Part shown: piece after piece, positions 59,992 to 64,000 of the stretch | Layout: each line of letters opens with the position of its first letter | Numbering within the stretch: the first letter of the stretch is position 1 | NCBI GenBank assembly: GCA_965261955.1 | Contig: CBDHEM010000013.1 | Span: 248,001 to 312,000, forward strand | Length of the DNA: 64,000 nucleotides | From: JABAAI01 sp965261955 | GTDB taxonomy: Bacteria > Spirochaetota > Leptospiria > Leptospirales > Leptonemataceae | Reading direction: 5' to 3' | The notes under the pieces: model-generated | The model's input: only the letters and a program-made list of their open reading frames with translations | Told to the model about the DNA's origin: nothing | Databases searched by the model: none | Position numbers and translations under genes: made by a program

Positions 59992-60990
59992 GTGTTGTTT
60001 TCAGTGATTGGAATTAATCAGACATACTCATTTTGGCAGTTTCGCTTTTACACGATTTGTCTTGGTGTATTTCTGTTTGTTAAGTTTTTTTTTGCGGCTT
60101 TAGGCTGGAATGAGTACAATACTTTAAACACAATTGATTCTAAGCTTGCTGCAGTTTGTGGACTTTTTTTAGCTTTGCAAATTATTTTTATCTATGGGAT
60201 AATTTGGTCTTGTTTTCTTGCAGAGTGTGCTTGGTTGTATGTATTTTATTTCAGACAAAGTCTTACTGTAACTTGTATTAGTTCTATTGTTATACTTTTA
60301 CCTGCTTTGCTTTATATCACGGTATGGCTTTTGAATAGAAGATCGGGAGATAGCTCTACTAAGGAAATAGGGGGACCTAATTGGCAAGTAGCATCAATGT
60401 CACAAATACGGTCGATGTCATCAGTGATATTTTATGGGACACAAGTTGTATTTTTACTAAGTTGTATTAGTTGCTACATCCAAAAAAATTTCCAAGAATT
60501 ATTTTGGATACAAAGTCTATTTTTTATTTTTATTTTTGATTCGCGTTGGTTTCCTCCCACGAAGGTGAAAACAACTCAAAAACCCATTCTTTTTTTTGAT
60601 GGGTCATGTGGGATATGTAATCATTGGGTTAGTTATGTTTTTCAAGAAGACTATAAACATATTTTTCGCTTCGCTCCTCTTCAAGGTCGAGTCGCCTCTA
60701 CTGTACTTCCTGAAAAATACATAAAGAAATTATCCTCTATTGTTTTATATGAAAGAGAAGATAAATTTCACGTTGCTTCAAATGCCATTTTACAAATCGG
60801 TTCTAAATTAGGAGGGATGTGGAGATTATTTTCTCTTTTGGGTTATTGTATTCCTACTGGAATTCGCCAAATCTTCTATAATATTATCGCTAGAAACCGT
60901 TACACATGGTTTTCAAGGGGATCGGAAGCGTCAAATTGTTCTATTATTTCAGGGGTTTCAAGCAAAGCACAGAAATATTTTTTGGATTAG
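59992..60990 (+). CDS. membrane protein fused to a DCC (DUF393) domain
   Basis: 332 residues. The N-terminal half (about residues 13-180) has four to five helices (TICLGVFLFVKFFFAALGWN and others) and resembles the HTTM type of membrane domain. The C-terminal part from about 198 is a DCC domain: PILFFDGSCGICNHWVSYVF with the CxxC thiol pair, then RFAPLQGRVASTVLP, NAILQIGSKLGGMWRLFSLL and RNRYTWF. DCC proteins are thiol-disulfide oxidoreductase-like. The fusion suggests redox work at the membrane. GTG 59992 is taken as start. The next gene follows after three bases. Confidence 0.75.
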   Translation: MLFSVIGINQTYSFWQFRFYTICLGVFLFVKFFFAALGWNEYNTLNTIDSKLAAVCGLFLALQIIFIYGIIWSCFLAECAWLYVFYFRQSLTVTCISSIVILLPALLYITVWLLNRRSGDSSTKEIGGPNWQVASMSQIRSMSSVIFYGTQVVFLLSCISCYIQKNFQELFWIQSLFFIFIFDSRWFPPTKVKTTQKPILFFDGSCGICNHWVSYVFQEDYKHIFRFAPLQGRVASTVLPEKYIKKLSSIVLYEREDKFHVASNAILQIGSKLGGMWRLFSLLGYCIPTGIRQIFYNIIARNRYTWFSRGSEASNCSIISGVSSKAQKYFLD

Positions 60991-60993
60991 TTT

Positions 60994-63033
60994 ATGCGAA
61001 AAAAACAAGCGAAAATTGAAGTAGTATATCCATTTTTAGATCTTTTATCTGAAAACCAAGCTTTAGCTAAGGGGGTAAATCTTGGAGATAAGAATACTTA
61101 CTCCCTTTACCATGCTATAAAAAAAAGATCGAACATGACAATGGCCAAGCAATATGCCTTATTCCGACTAGGTATGCCGGTTGATGGTATTTTAGATATA
61201 GCGGAGGAAACAATCAAGAAAATTCTTTCGCAACTGGTATACGAAAAGCTGATAGCAGAGGTCCTTCAGTTAGAATATCGATATGAAAAACTGCATCTTA
61301 TAACTTGTTATTTATCTCTAAATCTTTCTGATCCCCCAGTATGTCTTTTTGAGACAGTAATACGCACGTCTAGTGAAAATATCGGAACGATGTTAAAATC
61401 CTTACCTGTATTAAGTATGCAAGAAATTCAGAAAGCTTATATGGACGATTTGCGAGGGAAGAAGGTCACAGCGAAAACCCATCCAGGTGTACTGATAGAT
61501 CCATTTATGATTATCCAATCAAAAAGATTCGAATTTGAGCCACCTCAACAACATATGATAGATGCCAGTATTATGGAAATAAAAAAAGAACTGCTCAAAA
61601 ATCAAGAGATTATAGAGGTTCCACAATATGGTTTTATTCATATTGATAAAGAAAATATGTTAAATAGGTATATGGTAGCAGAAGAAGTGATTAGGGATGA
61701 ACTTATAGGTATCTATCAAAATAAATTTGAAAGTTTAAAAGGTATATTTAGTCAAATTTTTTTAGAAGAAGCTATCCATGAGATGGATACTTCCTCCATA
61801 GAAACGACAGAATTTTTAGTGAAATTTGTGAAAGCAATTCAAGATATAAGTTCACCTAAGAAACTAAAAGATAGTTCTGCAGAGAAGTATCTAGGCAAAC
61901 TTTCTATCGAAACAATATTAAGTTTGATGAAAAGAATTGAAACTTTGCTAAAGGAAAGGCATCATGAAAAAAGTCTAAAGGATTATCAAGAATATAGGGA
62001 AAAATTATTTCCATCCGATAAAAGTATAGATATGCCAATATTATTTGTGATGGAAGAAGAAAAAAATGAACTTACGAAGGAAACTTGGAACTATCTTATG
62101 AATGATACAACTGTTGGGAATATACAATGGGAGTTACCTGATATGAGTGTTTTTGTTTTTGTCCGCATGGATGTAGAGAGCATCTTTAATATTGTTACAA
62201 AAATGGAAAAGGGCAAAGATATTCTGCAATGGCATGTACTTTCTATTCGAGAAATTTTTGAAAAATATGGAGTAGTATTGAATGAATTATTTGAGATTCC
62301 CGAATTCCTTTTGCCGTATGGAAAGATTTTGCAAAGAGTATATCTCAAATATATGCCATGGTATCATATCATTTTAATTTCTTTGCGAATTCATTTCTTT
62401 ATCGATGGTGCCTATGGTAAAGCGAAACGCCTTATTCGTAAAGAGCAATACTATTATGCTAATCGAAACGAGAGTAAACGTAAGAAAGAAGAGGAAGCAA
62501 ACGATAAAAGAAGAGGGGCTATGCTAAAAAGTATAGAAAAGCTGTATAGTACAAATAAAATCATTTCACATTTGGATACTTCTTATTTTACCAGAAAAAT
62601 TCCCCCTACAGTACAAGATTCAAAAAAATTTTCAGGGATAGATGACTTGAATGAATTTATAAGTTTTATTAAAAGCGAAAATTTTCAGATAGTTTCTCCC
62701 CTGAAAAAGGATAGCCATTTAGGAAATTCGTTATTACTCCATCCCATGGATCCTAGTTGGGGTGTACGTTCCCAACGTATAGAAAAAATGGCAAATGAAG
62801 TTATGAGTGATGGCAAATCACATGGAAACGAAATTCAGCTACGGTTCAAACAAATATTACGATTTATCCAAAATAAAAAGAAAAAAACTAAACTGACTAC
62901 TGCGACGAAATCTGTTCAGGCTCAGAAAACCAAAAAGGGAAAAGACCCCTACGAGATTTTTGGGGAAGAACTGCAAAAGTCAGAAAATACAAAAAAAAGA
63001 GAAGAAGAACAAAAAGAAGCCATTACAGTTTAG
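60994..63033 (+). CDS. large unknown protein
   Basis: 679 residues with no signal peptide and no obvious helix anchor. It is rich in charged residues and mostly helical, with a basic, low-complexity C-terminal tail (NKKKKTKLTTATKSVQAQKT). Features such as NTYSLYHAIKKRSNMTMAKQ and LYHLx stretches do not suggest a known domain. Its tight spacing to the DCC gene (three bases) points to co-transcription. It may be lineage-specific. A strong hairpin follows its stop. Confidence 0.6.
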   Translation: MRKKQAKIEVVYPFLDLLSENQALAKGVNLGDKNTYSLYHAIKKRSNMTMAKQYALFRLGMPVDGILDIAEETIKKILSQLVYEKLIAEVLQLEYRYEKLHLITCYLSLNLSDPPVCLFETVIRTSSENIGTMLKSLPVLSMQEIQKAYMDDLRGKKVTAKTHPGVLIDPFMIIQSKRFEFEPPQQHMIDASIMEIKKELLKNQEIIEVPQYGFIHIDKENMLNRYMVAEEVIRDELIGIYQNKFESLKGIFSQIFLEEAIHEMDTSSIETTEFLVKFVKAIQDISSPKKLKDSSAEKYLGKLSIETILSLMKRIETLLKERHHEKSLKDYQEYREKLFPSDKSIDMPILFVMEEEKNELTKETWNYLMNDTTVGNIQWELPDMSVFVFVRMDVESIFNIVTKMEKGKDILQWHVLSIREIFEKYGVVLNELFEIPEFLLPYGKILQRVYLKYMPWYHIILISLRIHFFIDGAYGKAKRLIRKEQYYYANRNESKRKKEEEANDKRRGAMLKSIEKLYSTNKIISHLDTSYFTRKIPPTVQDSKKFSGIDDLNEFISFIKSENFQIVSPLKKDSHLGNSLLLHPMDPSWGVRSQRIEKMANEVMSDGKSHGNEIQLRFKQILRFIQNKKKKTKLTTATKSVQAQKTKKGKDPYEIFGEELQKSENTKKREEEQKEAITV

Positions 63034-63107
63034 AATGGGCTAGCTCACCTACCCCAGGTCCCCCCTAAACTAACAAAAAAGTCAACTCAATGAGTTTTCT
63101 CTTTATG

Positions 63108-63131
63108 GAGCTTCTCTTCCTGGAGAAGCTC
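63108..63131. terminator. hairpin terminator between convergent genes
   Basis: A perfect 9-bp stem GAGCTTCTC / GAGAAGCTC with a six-base loop. It can serve both the large unknown gene (plus) and the HEAT-repeat gene (minus). Confidence 0.7.
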
Positions 63132-63173
63132 TTCTTGCACTTTAGCAAAGAAGGCCTAAAGATAACACCAAAG

Positions 63174-63668
63174 CTATTTCTTTTGAGAAGCAGTATTATA
63201 TTTTATACTCATTTTTTCTGCAAAATCTTTCAGGTATAGATCAGATGATGACTTCAATTTAGGGATGGAAGCCTTAAGCCTCTCTTCCTTTTCTCCTAAA
63301 CTAATTAAAGCCAAAAGGGAAGTGTAGCGGAGGCTAGGCGGTACGCTACTCTTCTGAACAGTTTGTAGGAGTGAATCGTATATGCTATCATTTTTTTCTT
63401 CTTTTCCAATTATTGCCAATGCATTTGCTGCAGCAACTCTTACGTGAAGATCAACCTTTTTATCCTCCAACAGAAAAATTAACTCATTGACAGAGGAAAC
63501 ATCTTTTTCCTTCCCCAAATATCGACAGGCTTCTTCTTGGAGTTGGATATCCTCAGATTTTAGATCCCTTTGATAATCTTCTTTTGTTTTTTTTGTTTTC
63601 TGCGCAGTTAATGAGGAAGCTAAAAACAAAACCGCAAGCCCCAAAACTATTTTTTCAAGAAATTTCAT
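63174..63668 (-). CDS. secreted HEAT-repeat protein
   Basis: 164 residues with a signal peptide (MKFLEKIVLGLAVLFLASSL, likely cut after LTA). The rest is helical with HEAT/PBS-like repeats: EEACRYLGKEKDVSSVNELI, FLLEDKKVDLHVRVAAANAL, AIIGKEEKNDSIYDSLLQTV. Such repeats bind other proteins; a periplasmic adaptor is a fair guess. No lipobox Cys is seen. It stands apart, with a terminator shared with the upstream convergent gene. Confidence 0.7.
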   Translation of the reverse strand: MKFLEKIVLGLAVLFLASSLTAQKTKKTKEDYQRDLKSEDIQLQEEACRYLGKEKDVSSVNELIFLLEDKKVDLHVRVAAANALAIIGKEEKNDSIYDSLLQTVQKSSVPPSLRYTSLLALISLGEKEERLKASIPKLKSSSDLYLKDFAEKMSIKYNTASQKK

Positions 63669-64000
63669 GAGCCAACTCTCGGAATATCTCTATATTTTAC
63701 AACAATTTTATTAAAAATTTATGCTTATTTATGCTTATTTATGCTTATCGTATTTATCCTTAATAATCGTATTTATCCCTAAGCTAATAGAACAGAATTC
63801 AATTCCCAAGTTCTGTACTGCCGAATTGAGGTGTTTTATAATAGCCGAGGTGTTTTCTAATCAGGCATAGAACACATTCACTTTATAGGATATAAGAGCC
63901 CTATAAAATTTGAGAAAGAATACTATTCTGGAAGAATACCATGCTGGAAGAAATACTATGCTGGTTAATGAAAAAAAAGCTAAAAACAACTGCACGAAGC
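63669..64000. other. non-coding spacer with short tandem repeat
   Basis: Contains tttatgcttat (10-11 base unit, about three copies at 63717-63748) and tandem-like atactatt/ctgg copies near the window edge. No gene is supported. Confidence 0.5.

Overview
The window reads as AT-rich chromosomal DNA of a flagellated, respiring, Gram-negative bacterium. A spirochaete, probably a relative of the Leptospirales, fits best. This is inference: there are many lipoprotein-type signal peptides with loose spirochaete-like lipoboxes, the flagellar genes are split into export (fliP-fliQ-fliR-flhB-flhA), rotor (fliF, fliG) and fliN blocks, and alternative complex III genes are present. No rRNA or other phylogenetic marker is present to settle it.

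Layout. 1-10.1 kb: two lipoprotein-like genes, a GT4 glycosyltransferase, trmL, aspC, tRNA-Asp, a GH-like DUF4015 protein, a PEGA-domain protein and a tiny lipoprotein. 10.5-12.3 kb: a dead IS5-type element whose transposase gene is interrupted by about 39 copies of a 16-bp repeat. The repeat appears to have grown out of the transposase's own codons. 12.4-18.5 kb: the respiratory cluster actD-actE-actF, a monoheme cytochrome c, then genes resembling ccoN, ccoO and ccoP of cbb3 oxidase. 18.6-24.1 kb: GT2, radC, IS and ORF relics, tRNA-Gly and tRNA-Leu, sodB, a JAMM peptidase, ruvC and an FNR-like flavoprotein. 24.4-29.6 kb: the flagellar export operon. 29.7-37.9 kb (mixed strands): M16 protease, an IS5-family relic, glmS, tRNA-Leu, a GAF-GGDEF diguanylate cyclase, htpX and an EVE-domain gene. 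38.1-45.3 kb: fliN with a membrane neighbour, then on the minus strand zapA, a zapB-like coiled-coil gene, an MBL-fold hydrolase, fliG and fliF. 45.6-50.6 kb: a minus-strand run of hisS, an unknown membrane protein, parA, smpB and two unknown envelope genes. 50.7-63.7 kb: hemN, a coiled-coil protein, an orphan DNA methyltransferase, a methylsuccinyl-CoA-dehydrogenase-like gene, rhomboid, a DCC-domain fusion and a large unknown protein.

The most striking system is the respiratory cluster. The CcoN-like subunit aligns over its whole length with cbb3 oxidase subunit I, yet every histidine that binds the low-spin haem, the high-spin haem and CuB is replaced. The CuB-linked tyrosine is replaced too. 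The CcoO-like partner lacks the usual axial methionine, and the CcoP-like partner has one haem domain instead of two. This looks like an oxidase-derived scaffold carrying c-type haems next to alternative complex III, not a working oxidase. Act A-C are absent from the normal upstream place, where the IS5 relic now lies.

The second theme is repeat biology. A family of about 120-bp MITE-like elements recurs in at least seven places with the terminal sequence GGGACTGTTGCAAAAT. IS3- and IS5-type relics are common. Short tandem repeats (11-17 bp) occur in spacers, in dead transposases and in frame inside several genes. All calls are by eye; no database search or alignment program was run.
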